Origin: Sternotherus odoratus | Lineage: Eukaryota; Chordata; Testudines; Kinosternidae | DNA: 64,000 bases | NCBI GenBank assembly: GCA_032164245.1 | Contig: JAVMKO010000006.1 | Coordinates: forward strand, 35,056,319-35,120,318 | Reading direction: 5' to 3' | Shown: in pieces, positions 33,511-46,686 of the stretch | Layout: each line of letters begins with the position of its first letter | Numbering within the stretch: the first letter of the stretch is position 1 | Translations under genes and position numbers: made by a program | Notes under the pieces: model-generated | Databases searched by the model: none | Told to the model about the DNA's origin: nothing | Seen by the model: the letters and a program-made list of their open reading frames with translations, nothing else

Positions 33511-36500
33511 CTTCTTGAGTAGCAAGTTTTATTTTTCTTAGAGCTTGGGCAAGAGATGGAATACATGTTGCCTTTTAAAAAGTCTGTTAATCCAAAAGCT
33601 TGCATTTCATTTTGATAATTGTGGTATTTGTACACACTCTCGCAGATATGTATGATGATGTTATCAAACCTATCTAGATCTTGGCTTGGTGCCTGTTTAC
33701 ATTTCACCTTTAATGTTGCAGTAACAGTTGCTGACTAAGCATTTTCTGTTTACTGTTTCTGCATCTCATTTCCCCCTAAAGCTTTCCAGCTGCAAAGTGT
33801 TTTTACACTCAATGCATCCTTTGCATGTACAATTTAAGGAGGACTGAAATTTTAGAAAAATTCAACCTTTTATGCAAAAGTCCAGCATTGTGGCTAATAA
33901 CTTTAGTCAATTAAAAAAGTGTTCATTGAAGCTTGGCAATGATAATGGTCTCTGGATAATGCACGACTATGTAATTGAGCTCAGCACAAAAAGGACAGCT
34001 AACAATTTATGCAGTTTGTGCTGCACTTGAGCATAGCTAATGCCTCTAGTAACTGGATTTTTATTTTGTTTTGATGAACATTTGATGAAAACTAAGTTGG
34101 TAGGCAGCTCATGGTTTGTGGTGTCCCCTCCTCCCTCAGGTGGAGAATGATTACTAACTGTACTGCATTCAAATCTATTCCTACTGGCAATGGGCAAATG
34201 TAATTGTTCATCTTATTAACTTTTTAAAGTGACATTTGCATTTTCTGGAAATGAGGGGGTGGGGCATTGGAATACCTATTAGGTGGTCAACGGGCAAAGT
34301 AAATACACAGACTCTTTCTTACAGGCTAGAAATTGCAAACAAACCTAGTGTGAACTTTGTCCTCTTTGTGAGGCAATTGGGAGGAAGGATAGAAAACCTT
34401 AAACAAAAACATCAGCATAAGCCCCTTTGCAGTATCATTAACAGAACAGAGAGGTGTCCCTAGGGCATTGTGTCATAGGTTGTGAACAGCGGGTTTCATT
34501 GAACGTTGGGGACCCTGGAAAAAAACACTGATGTGAAGAGGCACTTTTAAAAGTCTAGTTGGCATTTGGCCTTTTATCTGGTTGCTGCTAATAATAAACT
34601 TGGTTTCTATTCCTGGTAGAAGTGATAAATGAAATGGTGGAAGCCTTAAGTCTATGGTCTTTATGTGTGCATTATGCATCCTTACTCTTTTTGTAGCTAC
34701 AGTCTCATGCTACTCTGTGGTTTCCTTTCCTACCCGGTTTGAGACTCATCCCTTGATATTATTATACTCATGTTTTAAGAAAATTACCTTGTATTTTTTT
34801 AACCATCTGCCAAGTGTTGTATTGTTGCATATGAATTTCATAACCCATTCCTCTGAGATAATTAACTTAGGTTAATAATGCACAATAGAAGGTTCTGAGT
34901 TAATTATTGAATACAAACTACACATTTTTTAAAATGTAGATTTATATTGATAATATTTTTAAGTGTATATTTTTGAACATGGAGCTACCACATAGGATTT
35001 TATTCCCCAGTCAGAGATAGCATACTGCTGGAGATTCAGCATTTAACCTTGTCATAGCAACTAGAATATCCTGATTTAACTAAATACATAAGTAGAACAA
35101 CTTTCGTAATACTGCAATCAGTCATTTAATTATAAAAAGCTCTGTTTTTGTGGATTTAGATAATTGAAAGGAACAATAGCTAAGTATTCTCCAAAAGCTT
35201 TTGTTATTTACTATTTTTTAAAATAACAATCCATTTTCAAGGACTGCCAGTTTGATTTTTAGCAGACAAGGGAAAGGTGATAGATGTAGACATGTATGGA
35301 AAATAAGCTTGAAGTGAATTGTAATACTGCAGTTAATTAAAGTTAACCATAGCTAGAAGGCATTTGTTGTATGAAGGTTTTTTTGTGGATTTTTTTTTTT
35401 TTTGGTAACCATGTGACCTTTTCTTTTACTGTGACCCATTAAGCAGCCAGTCTGGGCATATCAGCCTGCATTTGTTTGATCTCACTCCATCAGCTTTTTT
35501 CTTTTTAAATATATCCACAGCTGACAAACAAGTTGTAATCTTTTTGGGGGGTTTCAGTTACAAAGATTCCATTGATTTTTATATAAATTTTAGTATCATT
35601 TTCCCCTTAGGATTTGTCAGTTAAAACTTAATCTTTGCTGAAATTTGTATTCATAAATATCATGTACTCATTTATTTCTCCAGGTTTTCGTTTTTCTTAT
35701 CTCTCTTTTTTCATTTAATGGGAGAAGTATTTAAACTTTGTTGCAAACAGCTTTTCAAGAATAGATTATTTTGGCCATTTCCTTAAGCAGCTTTGGACCT
35801 TTAGTTGCTAAGAAATGAGGCAGATTAAGTATGGCAGGGGATATTTTAAAAAAACTTGGCAGCTCTTTCTTAGTTAGAGATTTATATGTTTGAACAAACT
35901 TAACACAATTGTAGCAAAGGGGATGGGTTATATATGTTGAAAATGTTGCACAATTTGATTAGGAGCTGTGATCTTAGCAAACCTTAGCAAGTCTTATATA
36001 AAACAAATCTTTAGCTTTGTGGTGAAATTTTTTTAGCAGTGTTACTTACACACACAAACATGATCCCAGCTTCATTCAACATTTTAGCCCCAAACTGGTC
36101 ATGTGTGCCTTTGTTTTGAAATGACAGTCTCTTTAAACTTTGACTGGCTGCCAACATACCTTTGAAAATGTGTAGTAGTCACTGGATAGAGGTCGTTTTT
36201 ACTTCTTTAGATGTCTTATAACTAAGCAGAATTTTTCTTCACCTCAAGGAAAGGACTTTGTCTCTTTGGAGGTCTGAGATTCACAACTGTACTCCTGTGT
36301 AGTGGTTGGTTTGCAATTCTTGCCATTTTCTTTTTTCTGGTATGCAGCCATTCTCCATTCATAATAGGGTGGCTTATGTTGTGCCTTAGCAGCCTCTCTC
36401 TGTGCCAAAGTGACATATCCTGTAAATTTTCAGTATAGTATTGAACTGTCAATGTAATGCCGACTCTTATAAGGCTATTCTTGAAGTAGAACAGCTTCCC

Positions 36501-38850
36501 CCTTGGCTTTCCGCCAACAGAACCCATTACAGCATGCATCTTCTACCAAAAAACACTGTACATATTCATTCCCTGGAGGGGGAGAGGATGTGACTATACC
36601 CTCCAAAATAAAAGGAAAAATACATGTTTTAAAATATTATCAGTGTTGGTATAAATTGCATAAGGCTATTATTGGGTTTGTTTTCAAGGTCTTTGGACAT
36701 TTTATAATGAGATTTCATTCTACAATTCAGCCCATGCATTTGGAATTGCTAATAAAAAGAAAATTTGGAGGGAATGAAGCTGTTTGCATTGTAGTATGAA
36801 AACAATTGCAGACATCATTTTTTCCCTGTTTGTCTTTAAATTTAAAAATGAATGTCTGAAGTGAGACTGTTTCACAACTATTCTTCTCAGAGGAAAGTGC
36901 CTTTCTCTACACGTGTTTGACATGAGAATGTTACAATACAACCTAAACCCACATTCCTTACCCTCCAAGTAGGGTTTTGTAAGACTCAAACTCTCGGTGA
37001 ACACTGGTTTTTACCCCATTAAAAGAATGAGAGATTCTGTGGTGTTTAAAATTTCCGATAGCAAAACCACTACTCCCTGTCAGCCATTCACAGAATTAAA
37101 ATCAACAACTTGTCCACAGAGAGGGAAAAGCAAAGGGGATCAGTTAGATAAGTGGAGGAGGTGGTGTAGAGGGGGACACTTGCTACTAGCCTGTCCAAGA
37201 TGATTTTCAGACAGGTTGAATGGGCTAGATTATCTAGTGCCAGCTAGTTTAAAGGTAAATATATTTATTGTACAGTCCAGCTAGCTTCCTGCCTTTTTGA
37301 AATGGAGCTTGTTTGAGTTCTTTCTTTTGCTGATGGTGGTTGCAGCAGCCAAAGAAATGCGAGTGTCTCATACACACACAAGCCTGCTGACTGGGTGATA
37401 CTGCATTCCTTCTGCTGCTGTGTGGATTGCCTTCCCAGTGCGCCCTTCTAAGGTTATTTGAAGGAGGTGGGGGTAAGGGTGAGGAGGGTCAGGCTTCTTA
37501 CATTTCAGCTGAGTTGGCAGCAGGTCAGAACTCTTCCTCTTCAAGCCAAATGTAACAAAACCAACAGAGAACGTGTTTTTAATGTCCTTTCACCAAGAAA
37601 GCTCAAAAAGTTGTTTGTGGCTACTCTCCGTGTTAGGTGAAAAATGGTTTCTCAGAAGGAAAATAGCTATTCCTTCCCTATTTTGATGTTTTTTCCCCCA
37701 TTGTTTCCCATCTCTTAAAAAGAGCTAGAGCAAAAGCTGTGTTTTATTCCCATCTGTGAACATTCTGTGAGTAAATACCTGGAGCTGTTAAGGGGATTGG
37801 CTAGCTCAAAATCAGGTTTATTTTCTTGCTAAAGAGAAAGGAACTATGTTTTGTTTAGCTCTGCTGTGAATAAAGGTTCAGGCTGGAAACCCCACCCCAG
37901 TTTCTTGCTGCAGCAGCAGCTCTGTTCTTGGCTGCTTTGCAGAGGCAAAACCCTGGGAGAGGCGGCACTGGAATGCCATGGCATGTGAACACAGATGGAA
38001 TTAACTCCAGTTGACTGGGCCCCGGACTAGACAGTCATGTGACACTCTCCCCCCTCCCTCTGCAAGAAAGGATTGGAATGGGGGATGTGAAACATGTCTG
38101 TGCAGCTTCAAGGAGCAAAGCAGAATTCCCCACTGTCATCATCCTCCTCCCCTCCCTCCCTGCAGGCTGCCAGAGGGGGAAGGCTGATTACAGTTTTGCT
38201 ATTGTTCAAGTAACCTACAAGTGGATTTGCATGGAAGCAGACTGGGAGGGGATAGGGGTAGGATTTATTAGTAGAGGTTAAACTCCTCAGCATTACTGTT
38301 GGGTTGAGAGATTCTCAATGGGACTGATCCCTGGGTGTGGTCTCCAGAGTGAAGGAGTTTAAATTTCCTTTTCTGCAAGTAGGTGAAGGGGTGGCTATAT
38401 GAAGCAGAGGAAGGCAGGGTACAGCTGGCTGGAGGGAAGGAGCTTCACCTTGACTTAAACTGTAACTCTCCACTCAAAGCATGCAGCTCCTGGCATCTAC
38501 GCTCATTCCAAAGCCTTGACTCAGGGTTATCTTCATGCTGGGTAATAATTAGAATCACAAGAGGAATGCACAGAGAAAGCAGCCATGGTGGAAGCTTAGG
38601 GCAATATTGCCTCAGTCTTTTGGGCAAACAACCACTTAAGCAGCCTGACTTTGACGGTGCCAGCCGCCTTCTAGTTTCATGTGTGTACTACCTCTGGTCT
38701 TGGATTACCGAAGCCCAAATGTCATGAGGAGGGTGAGGTTAGTGCGGTATAGGGGCCAGCATAGAAGCTTCTCACTGAGGTAATACTAATATTTTGCCCT
38801 GCTACAGGCAAGGCATTTTCATGCACAGTTCTCTGTGCTTTACTAATACA
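33511..38850. other. Intergenic DNA downstream of IRF2BPL
   Basis: AT-rich and repeat-poor to the eye; no gene or repeat family recognised. Small open frames lack motifs. A T-run lies at about 35390-35403. Distal IRF2BPL 3' UTR or regulatory DNA could lie here, unproven. Confidence 0.5.
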
Positions 38851-39635
38851 AATTAAGGATCCCAACACCCAGGAAGCAAGGGAACTTGTGTAATAACCAC
38901 AAAAATCTGAAATGATTGTACTGCCTTACAATACCAGGCTTTTTGCTTCTTTTCAGTGTCCTTCATACATATGGTTTCAAGGCTAGAGCCTGCTGCAGTT
39001 CTTGCTGATGCAATACACCAAGGGCTGGAGTGAAGGATAGCATGTGTATGTGTCAGAGGATTGGAGCTCCCCCTGTGGCTCCAGTAAGAGCTTTTTAGAT
39101 AATGCTTTCTCATTCAAATCAAAGGCAGGAGGGTTCCTTTAAATTGTTATGATCAAAATCTGCCTAAGGCACTCTCATCTCAACACAATTAATGTTAACA
39201 AAGGGCGAAGGAATGAAAGCCAAAATAGGAAAAGAACAGGTTCAAATATATTTGGATAAATTAGTTGTATTCAAGTGGGCAGAGCCTGATGAAATTCATC
39301 CTAGCATACTAGCTGAAGCAATCTCAGAACTGTTAGCAATTATCATTGAGAGCTCCTGGAGGACAGGTGAGGTCTCAGAAGACCACAGAAGGGCAAATAT
39401 AATACCTATCTCTAAGACACAGGAGGTAAAGACATGGGGAATTATGGATCAGTCAGCCTAACTTTGATACCTTTATCCAAAGGCAGTGCAATCATTTCAG
39501 ATTTTTGTGGTTATTACACAGGTTCCCTTATTCCTACCCAGGAGCAGTAATCAAAGGACACAGTACCTGACCTTGGCTAAACTAACACAGAGTTGGGTAT
39601 ACCCTTGCTGCCTGGGTGTTGGAATCCTTAATTAG
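38851..39635. repeat. Long imperfect inverted repeat around a CR1 fragment
   Basis: Left arm 38851-38930 is complementary to 39479-39526 plus 39604-39635 (shared words CAATCATTTCAG, TTTTTGTGGTTATTACACA, CCTGGGTGTTG, ATCCTTAATT). The right arm carries about 77 bp (39527-39603) that the left lacks. The loop contains CR1 coding sequence. The element type is unknown; it may be a foldback element or an inverted duplication. Confidence 0.65.
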
Positions 39636-39985
39636 GGGATCTGATAACAGTCTTTATATATGTTAAGGGCTGTTATAAAGAGGACAGTGATCAATTGTTC
39701 TCCATGTCCACTGAAGGTAGGACAAGAAGTAATGAGATTAATCTGCACCAAAGAAGATTTTAGGTAGCTCTTAGGAAAAACCTTCTAACTATATCGGTAG
39801 TCAAGCTCTGGAATAGGCTTCTAAGGGACATTGTGGAATCCCCATCATTGGAGGTTTTTAAGAACAGGACAAACACCTGTCATGGATGGTCTAGGATACC
39901 TGATCCTTCCACAGTTCAGGGAGCTGGACTTGATGACCTCTCAAGGTCTCTTCCAGCCCTACATTTCTATTATTCTGTCTTTCAC
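39180..39985 (+). mobile_element. CR1 LINE fragments, interrupted and internally deleted
   Basis: 39192-39461 encodes a worn CR1 RT segment: FKWAEPDEIHPSILAEA, ESSWRTGEVSEDHRRANIIP. It breaks at about 39478 where the right arm of the inverted repeat begins. CR1 resumes at about 39640-39985 with the ORF2 end and 3' UTR (CTCTGGAATAGGCTTCTAAG, GGAGGTTTTTAAGAACAGGA, GACTTGATGACCTCTCAAGG, CTATTATTCTGT tail). The RT core between them is missing. Confidence 0.8.
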
Positions 39986-41159
39986 TAAGCATGTTGTGGA
40001 GTGAAGGAGAAAAATCATGCCTCAGCCAGGATTTTTATTAAACATGTTTAGACTGGTCTATAGCTGGGGTAGGGCAGCCACTTTTTGTGGGGAAGAAAGC
40101 AGGGGCAGGAGGACTGAGTATCTGCCTATTGTTGGAATTATAGCTCTTAGAATTTATAGGCCTCTGACTGAGCTTATGTTGCTGCTGCTTTTGATCTGAT
40201 CAGCTTGACATACTAGGCCTTGACTCCTGGTACTGATTCTTCCTTTTACATTTCTGTAAAGAAAAAAACATTTAAAAATAATTTTAAGAAAGAGGCAAAA
40301 CCTATGGAACTAAAACTAAGGAACAAGCTCTGGCATGGGCTCCAGCCAGGGGTAAACCATAGACTTTATTTTTACAGTAATTTATTATTTATGTGATGCT
40401 GTTAATGTCCTTGATACTGCACACTACACACAAATATAATCCCTTCCCTGAAGAGTTTACAATGTAAAGTCGAAAAAGTACATTTAGTGCATCTATTCTA
40501 TCTCACCATCTTCAGTGAAGGACTGTTCCCTATTCTACATCAGAAGGAAGCATCCTCTGAAGAAATGTAACTTGGTAAGTGTTGTATATACTCTATGACA
40601 TGAAAAAATGTCAGTTGTAGCCTTGAGTTTAACTTTCCCCCCCATCAACTTCCCCCCTGCCCACTTCCCCAGTGTATAGTTGTACCCCTTGATCATTACT
40701 GTTTTGGGGGTGGAAGGGATGTTGGCACAAGGGACACGACAAACTGTGTGATCATCACATGGACATTTGATCAAGCTGAGTTAAAAAGGACCAGAAACCA
40801 AGGTAAATTGATTGATCAATTAATTAATCTTTTCTTGAAGGGCTGTCTGGAAGTTTATGTGACAGGTAAGTATTGGGAAATGATGCAGAAGTTCCCAATC
40901 GTGTATCTGTCTCTGTAAAAGCAGAAATCTCCATGTCATCCGAGGAAGCAGCGCTTCTTGATAACTGAATGTGTCTAATGAAGGAGCAACTTGTGTAAGG
41001 TCTTTCCATGATTGGGTTGCAGCATCTTTCCTGTATCTTTTTAGTTCTTATGGTTTTATTTTTATCTTAGTGAATTGCATATATTTTACAAGTTAGGGCT
41101 TGAAACTGCCTTGTGGTGGAAGGTTCTGTCATTTGGTAGGACTCCGCCCTTTTCTTCTT
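39986..41159. other. Intergenic DNA with one old repeat copy
   Basis: A reversed CAGCGCCTAG-type repeat copy lies at about 40380-40470 (CCCTTCCCTGAAGAGTTTAC). Nothing else recognised. Confidence 0.45.
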
Positions 41160-41179
41160 CCCTGGAGATCTGCAATCCT

Positions 41180-41339
41180 CAGCTGTGTTGGGGCATGCCT
41201 AAGGAGGCAGGTGTAAAGTATCTAGCTGGATCATAAACATGCCACACATTACCTACAACTGATAGAGGACTCTGGAGATCTGTGGTTGGCGGCCCATACC
41301 CCAACTGGGGTGACGGGCATAAGTAAGTAAGTAAGTAAA
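41180..41339 (+). mobile_element. LINE 3'-end fragment with hairpin and (TAAG)n tail
   Basis: Ends in a hairpin ACCCC-AACT-GGGGT (41298-41311), then GACGGGCA and TAAGTAAGTAAGTAAGTAA. The arrangement of terminal hairpin plus 4-bp microsatellite parallels the 3' end of the RTE-like element at 19003-19036. It is probably the truncated tail of another RTE-like family or a SINE using it. No coding sequence is left. Confidence 0.5.
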
Positions 41340-41644
41340 TATTGTTTAAATGAATGGGGTCATTGAAAGAATTCTCATGATCAAAGCAGTTAACTGGAAC
41401 ATTTTGTTGGGTGATGCTAAACACCATTTCCATCCACGGTCCCTCTGGGTCATAGTCTGAGTATGACATAAGTAAGTTGCCATGGAAATACAAATATCAA
41501 AGTAAGCATTGTCTCTGCTGTCCAGCTATGTATGACCCCAATGACAAGTGTGGATATGCAACACCATTGTTTAAGGGAGAATGTGAGATTAAAAATCATT
41601 TAAAAAATCAATTAATCTTCTTCCTGCTGTTAGAAATAAATCAT

Positions 41645-41730
41645 ACAGCGCCTACCAAAATGGGATCGTGGCCCATGACTAGGGCTTCAAGACACTACAA
41701 AAAGCTGAATACTCATAATTACATAATTAA
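41645..41730 (+). repeat. Ancient interspersed repeat copy (CAGCGCCTAG type)
   Basis: Contains ACAGCGCCTACCAAAATGGG and CCCATGACTAGGGCTTCAAG, the diagnostic words of the repeat seen at 19862 and 51095. Confidence 0.65.
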
Positions 41731-42243
41731 AAGTGATTTTTAAAGGTCTACTTTGGAATGTTGCTTTAATATATTTATTTTTTATTCTGCATTTCATTTT
41801 TGAACTGTGAAGATATATGAATCAGGCTAATTGCATTACAGTACAGTAGCCTACTCCTTGATTAGCAAATACCTCAGGCGGGTTTACATATTGGTATGAA
41901 CACATTATCTTTATTGAAATTTAAAAATAATAAACATTTGTATTAATATTAGATGTTTTTAAATTGTTTTTATTAAACAAGAATTTATTAAAAAAGAATC
42001 GGGTCAAAATTTGATTTTTCACTGTCCACTTTAAAAACTCACATCTACAATATTTAGCAAACAGGTAGGAAGTGTTTGAAAACCAAGGAAATGATGTGTA
42101 AAATGGCAAGCAACATGTTTAGGGAGAGCAAGAATGGAATTCAGATTTTGCTACCCAAGACACACAGCCCACACTCTACCACACCACACCCCTTCCCAGC
42201 AGCTGTGCTGCAGCCATGGGAAAAGTGGAAAGAGTGCTTGATT
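41731..42243. other. Intergenic DNA, nothing recognised
   Basis: AT-rich; no feature recognised. Confidence 0.4.
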
Positions 42244-42251
42244 CTTTAGAC

Positions 42252-42506
42252 CAGGGATCAGCAATGTTGGCACGCAGGACCGAAGGGTAAGCACCCTTAG
42301 TGGGCCCCGCCGCTTTGTTTACCTGCCATTTCGCTGACCGTGGCTCCCACTGGTTCTCCGTCCCGGTCCTGCAGCCCCCATTGGACCGGGACGGCAAACC
42401 GTGGCCAATGGGAGCCGCAGTGGGTGAAACGGCAGGTAAACAAAGTGGCGGGGCCTGCTAAGGGTGCTTACCCTGCGGTCCCGCATGCCAACATTGCCGA
42501 TCCCTG
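42252..42506. mobile_element. Foldback hAT MITE with perfect 8-bp TSD
   Basis: Inverted termini are CAGGGATCAGCAATGTTGGC and GCCAACATTGCCGATCCCTG. Self-complementarity extends through nearly the whole 255 bp (for example TTTGTTTACCTGCC pairs with GGCAGGTAAACAAA). The identical octamer CTTTAGAC lies at 42244-42251 and 42507-42514. This is a textbook non-autonomous hAT insertion. It is GC-rich and codes for nothing. Confidence 0.92.
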
Positions 42507-42874
42507 CTTTAGACATTATTCATGTAAGTTGTACCATTGAAGTCAATAGGACTTCTCACATCAGTAAAGGCTACAGGATTGCGCCCAAAGATACTGTAAC
42601 CTGAAACCTATTCTCTTAATAATTCTGACCCATATCAACACGACAGGCCTACTGTATGTTGCTTGGCTATGGGACAGTGATAGATCTGTATTCTTTATAG
42701 TATATGCATCTCAAACTGCACTGGCTATTTGGCATTTCTTTTTAATGAGGTGAGGTGCTGATTGTTGTTTTAGGAGCAATTTGAGGTATTCAAACAATTA
42801 ATAAAATCCTTTTTGTCATTTGGCAGAGAGACCTATTCAGTGCTTTAGTTGTAGGCTTGAGGAAAGCTACAGTT

Positions 42875-43066
42875 TGAGTTTTAGTCCTGGCTCTGATGAC
42901 TTTAGCTGGCCTTAGGCAAGTCACTTAATCTCTCTGCCTCGAGTTTCTCTATTTGTGAAATGGGGAAAATAACATTACCTACCTGTTAGGGAGGCTGTGA
43001 TGTAGAATTAGATATATGTAAAGAACTTTGATTATAAAAAGCTCTGAGACCATTCTAAGTATTATT
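42875..43066 (+). mobile_element. MIR SINE
   Basis: Diagnostic MIR words in order: TAGTCCTGGCTCTGATGAC, GGCAAGTCACTTAATCTCTC, GTTTCTCTATTTGTGAAATG, GGGAAAATAACATTACCTAC, GTAAAGAACTTTGA. Divergence is consistent with an ancient amniote copy. Confidence 0.85.
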
Positions 43067-43144
43067 TCAGTCATGGGTTTTAGGTGTGGAAGTCTACACT
43101 TCCTTGTTGTGAAACAGGTCTCATTGCCATCCACCTTCATAGCT

Positions 43145-43570
43145 TAAGAACCTCAGAGTTACCAACACCAGAGTTACAAACTGATCAGCCAACCACACAC
43201 CTCATTTGGAACCGTAAATACATAATCAGACAGCAGCAGAGACCAAAACAAAAAACAAAACAAAAAACCCCCTCAAAAACCCAAATCCAGGTCAGTACCA
43301 TGTTAAATGTAAATTACCTTAAAAAGGAAGGGAAATTAAAAAAAATTTTTTTTAAAAGATAAGGAAACTGTTTCTGTACTTGTTTCATTTAAATTAACAC
43401 GATTAAAAGCATTTTTCTTCTGCATAGTAAAATGTTAAAGCTGCATTAAGTCAGTGTTGAGTTGTAAACTTTTGAAAGAACAACCATAACATTTTGTTCA
43501 GTTATGAAAATTTCAGAATTACGAACAACCTCCATTACCAAGGTATTTGTAACTCTGAGGTTCTACTGTA
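43145..43570. mobile_element. Tc1/mariner-type MITE, copy 1
   Basis: Ends TAAGAACCTCAGAGTTAC and GTAACTCTGAGGTTCTACTG form inverted repeats. The interior (CAGACAGCAGCAGAGAC, GAAAGAACAACCATAACATT) is shared with 54533-54868. The sequence has TA-rich borders and no transposase. Confidence 0.75.
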
Positions 43571-44448
43571 CTCACATTCTTCTTCTCCAGTGATTTCCAA
43601 TCCCTTTTACTGCAGCATAGGCTTATAAAGGTTACATTGATGTGCTGCTATATTTTTTCCATTTATGTAAATGAAATTTCTGGATGTGAGCGGGGAGGAT
43701 TGCTGTCAGGAAAGATCAAGAAATGAAAATATAGCTCTTTTGGGTCACATGTCAAGGAGATGTGGAGTCCCCCAACCTGGAGCAGAGGATGTGAAGGATG
43801 TGTGCCATAGGCAGAGAGAAAGGAGGCTGGGAAAGAAGACAGAAATACTGCTATTGTTTTCTATCTAAGTATTTGGAAGGCGCTCATAAAGTGTTATGAG
43901 GGACACGTACACATCTAGATGGACAGATACATAGAAATGTTTGCATGACATTAAGAATTAGTGTAGGCACTACAAACAGAATAGAAAGGTGCCACTGTTG
44001 GGCCTTGAGGTGAAGCATCTCTTCCAATCACACACCAAAGAATGAGGGACTACCTACAATCAGTGGTTTCTGGGACAGGGGGCAACATATAATCAGAGTC
44101 AAGCATGTCACAATATGACAGCATTTGAGTTGTGATCTGGTCAGTTATCTTGATTATTTTTTATTTAGTATCAGCTAAAGGTGTATTAGTTGCTTCAAAA
44201 AAGGCTAAGACATGTTCTCTTATTTTAAGAGCTTATAATTTTAAATATTGGAGAAGACACAATGAGTGGGATGATGAAGAGTAGAAAGGGGATGTGTGAG
44301 CAAAGAAAGCTAATAGCAGTAATTATCACGTTTATAATAGGTGAATGGGTGGCAGATGAAATTAATGATAAATGAAGAGATATTGTCAAAGGAGGGAATA
44401 TTATTAACTACTTTTACACCATATTGAGTTATAAATTAAATGTATTAA
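43571..44448. other. Intergenic DNA, nothing recognised
   Basis: No gene or repeat recognised. Confidence 0.4.
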
Positions 44449-45297
44449 CCCAGGAAAAGGACCTAGGCATCATTGTGGACACTGAAAACCTTTCTGCACA
44501 ATGTTTTTTTTTAAAAAAGGGGGGGGCAATCAAAATACAGGTATGCATAAGGAATTGGGTGTTGAATAATACATAAAATATTGAAATGCCCATTATATCA
44601 ATCAATGGTTTGTCCTAACTCAGTACACTGTGTTTAGTACTGGTCACCCCATTTCAAAAAGATATTGCAGAATTATAAAGGAATCAGAGACAGGCAACAA
44701 GAATGATTAGGGGCATAGAAAAGATTTCATATGAAAGAGTGATAGAAAACCTTGGGGTTGTTTATCTTAGAGAGGAGAGGAATAAGAAGGAACATGATAA
44801 AATTATATAAAATCATGATACAGAGAAGACAGATTTGGAACATCTATTCTCCCTGTCCCATAATACAAGAACAAGGAAACATTGGGTGAAATTGAAAGGT
44901 AGAAAATTCAGAATTGAAAAGGGGAAATACTTTTCCACATGATTAGACTGTGGAACTCATTGTCACAGAATGGCATTGATTACAAGGACTTAGCCAGAAT
45001 CAGAAAGGGATTGGTCATTTATATGAACAACAAGAATATTCATAGTTATAATAGTAAATACTAAAATAGTATTTTGGAAGAGATCTAAAACCTCATGCAT
45101 TGGGGCTTAAGCCGATCTCTAATTATTAGAGTCTTAGAGGTTATAAAATTCCCATGGGTCAGACTATCCTCTGTCTCTCTACTGCAGATTTCTTGCACCT
45201 TCCTCTGAAGCTTCTAATGTGGACCACTGTTTTAGAGACAGGATTTTTGACTTGATGGACACAGGGTGTGATTTAGTATGTCTGTACCTATGTTCTA
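44449..45297 (+). mobile_element. Degraded CR1-type LINE fragment
   Basis: Non-coding relic in CR1 order: CCAGGAAAAGGACCTAGGCAT, TGTGTTTAGTACTGGTCACCCC, GACAGGCAACAAGAATGATTA, TGGAACTCATTGTCACAGAAT. It ends in TCTGTACCTATGTTCTAATG, the 3' end style of a turtle CR1 subfamily. Frames are broken throughout. It contains an expanded T/A/G homopolymer patch near 44505-44527. Confidence 0.7.
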
Positions 45298-45679
45298 ATG
45301 AATGCAGTCCAGACGAGCCATGTCTTCTTGCGGCTTAGAGGGGCGGGGTCCTCAGTCCTCCCTCCCTTCCTGGAAATGAGTCATCATTAACATATAACAC
45401 TTTCTTGGGAGGGAAATAATCTTTTCCACTATACTGAATACATATAAATATAGCTAGACTGTGTTTAGAAGTTATAACAGAACCACAGAATGTAAAAGAA
45501 TTACAGAAACGTAGATGTTGCTTTTGAAAAAAAAGTATAAACAGTGGTCCAACATTTTCTGCAGGTTTTTCCATGCCACAGAAGTGGTTTGCATATTTAA
45601 ACACTAGCTGCAAAAGAACACTTGGAAAAAATGAAAACAACAATAGTGCAAAACAATTACCCACAATACAATTTTATTT
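45298..45679. other. Intergenic DNA, nothing recognised
   Basis: No feature recognised. Confidence 0.4.
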
Positions 45680-46230
45680 TATATAGTATTTTTCATATAA
45701 ACTAGTCCAAAATGTTTTCAAAAGTTAGATAATTAAATTACAGGGATAAATAAATAATAGCAGATGGAGAAAGAAACGATGAGATAGAAGAGAGAAAACA
45801 AAAGTATTAGTTGTGATTATTTGAGATTAGATGGAGAGTCTGTGAGGCAGAGATATCAGAAGCTTGTTCCAGACAGCAGGAGCTACAGAAGGGAAGGCTC
45901 TTGTAACAACACTGGTGAAATTGGGGAAGGAACAGAGAAGCGGTTGATGCTAGACAAGAGGGGAGAGCAGAGGGGAATACAGAGAGACAAGGTCCTTGGG
46001 AGTCAGTCTGTGCCGGATTTTACAAACAACGAAGGGCCATTTTTAACTTAATCCTGAAATAAATAGGGAACGAATGGAGCTGTCACAGGATGAGGCAACA
46101 TGATCATGCTTCTTTGCACTTGTTAGGGGACAGACAGCAGAATTCTTTACATGCTCGATTATTGAAATCTGGGACTTGTGCAGGTCATGGAGAAGGGAGC
46201 TGCTGTAGCAGATGAAGGTTTGGCTATTCA
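45680..46230. repeat. Probable ancient LINE-like interspersed repeat
   Basis: Contains words I associate with an old vertebrate LINE-type repeat: TTATATAGTATTTTTCATA, CAGAGATATCAGAAG, TTTTACAAACAACGAAGGGC, TGATCATGCTTCTTTGC. No coding capacity. Family not determined. Confidence 0.4.
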
Positions 46231-46239
46231 CTGCAGCAG

Positions 46240-46350
46240 AGGTGGATTTATTTATTTATTCATTCTACAACTAGAGCACCATACGTGTATATGGTGCTTT
46301 ATAGACCAATAAGACCACTATGTGCCTGAAAAGTTTACCTTTTGAAACTT
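46240..46350 (-). repeat. Short TTTA repeat and reversed old repeat fragment
   Basis: (TTTA)n at about 46246-46259 is followed by GAGCACCATACGTGTATATGG. This is a weak copy of the CAGCGCCTAG-type repeat in reverse. Confidence 0.35.
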
Positions 46351-46686
46351 TGAAACCCTTCACTGGCCCATAGAGTTGTGGGCAGACTCACTTTCTGACA
46401 CTCTTTCGCAACTTGCTGGGTCTGTCTCCCTGGTGCAGATATACCTTTTTTCCAGGAGATTCTATATGCCAGCCATCTTGCTCAACTCCCTGACTCCAGC
46501 TAGGCTTCTCTCAAAATGAGAGCCAGAGATCTGCTTGCTTTCCTGGTCAGGGCCTAATTTAGCCAGATTCAGCCCTTTTAACTCCTCTCTCCAGGTTTTG
46601 ACACTTATGCAGGCATAGTGGAGTAAGGCTGATTGCACCCACAGTCTCTTGTTAACCCCTTTAGGCCCAGTGAGGTATTAGTATAC

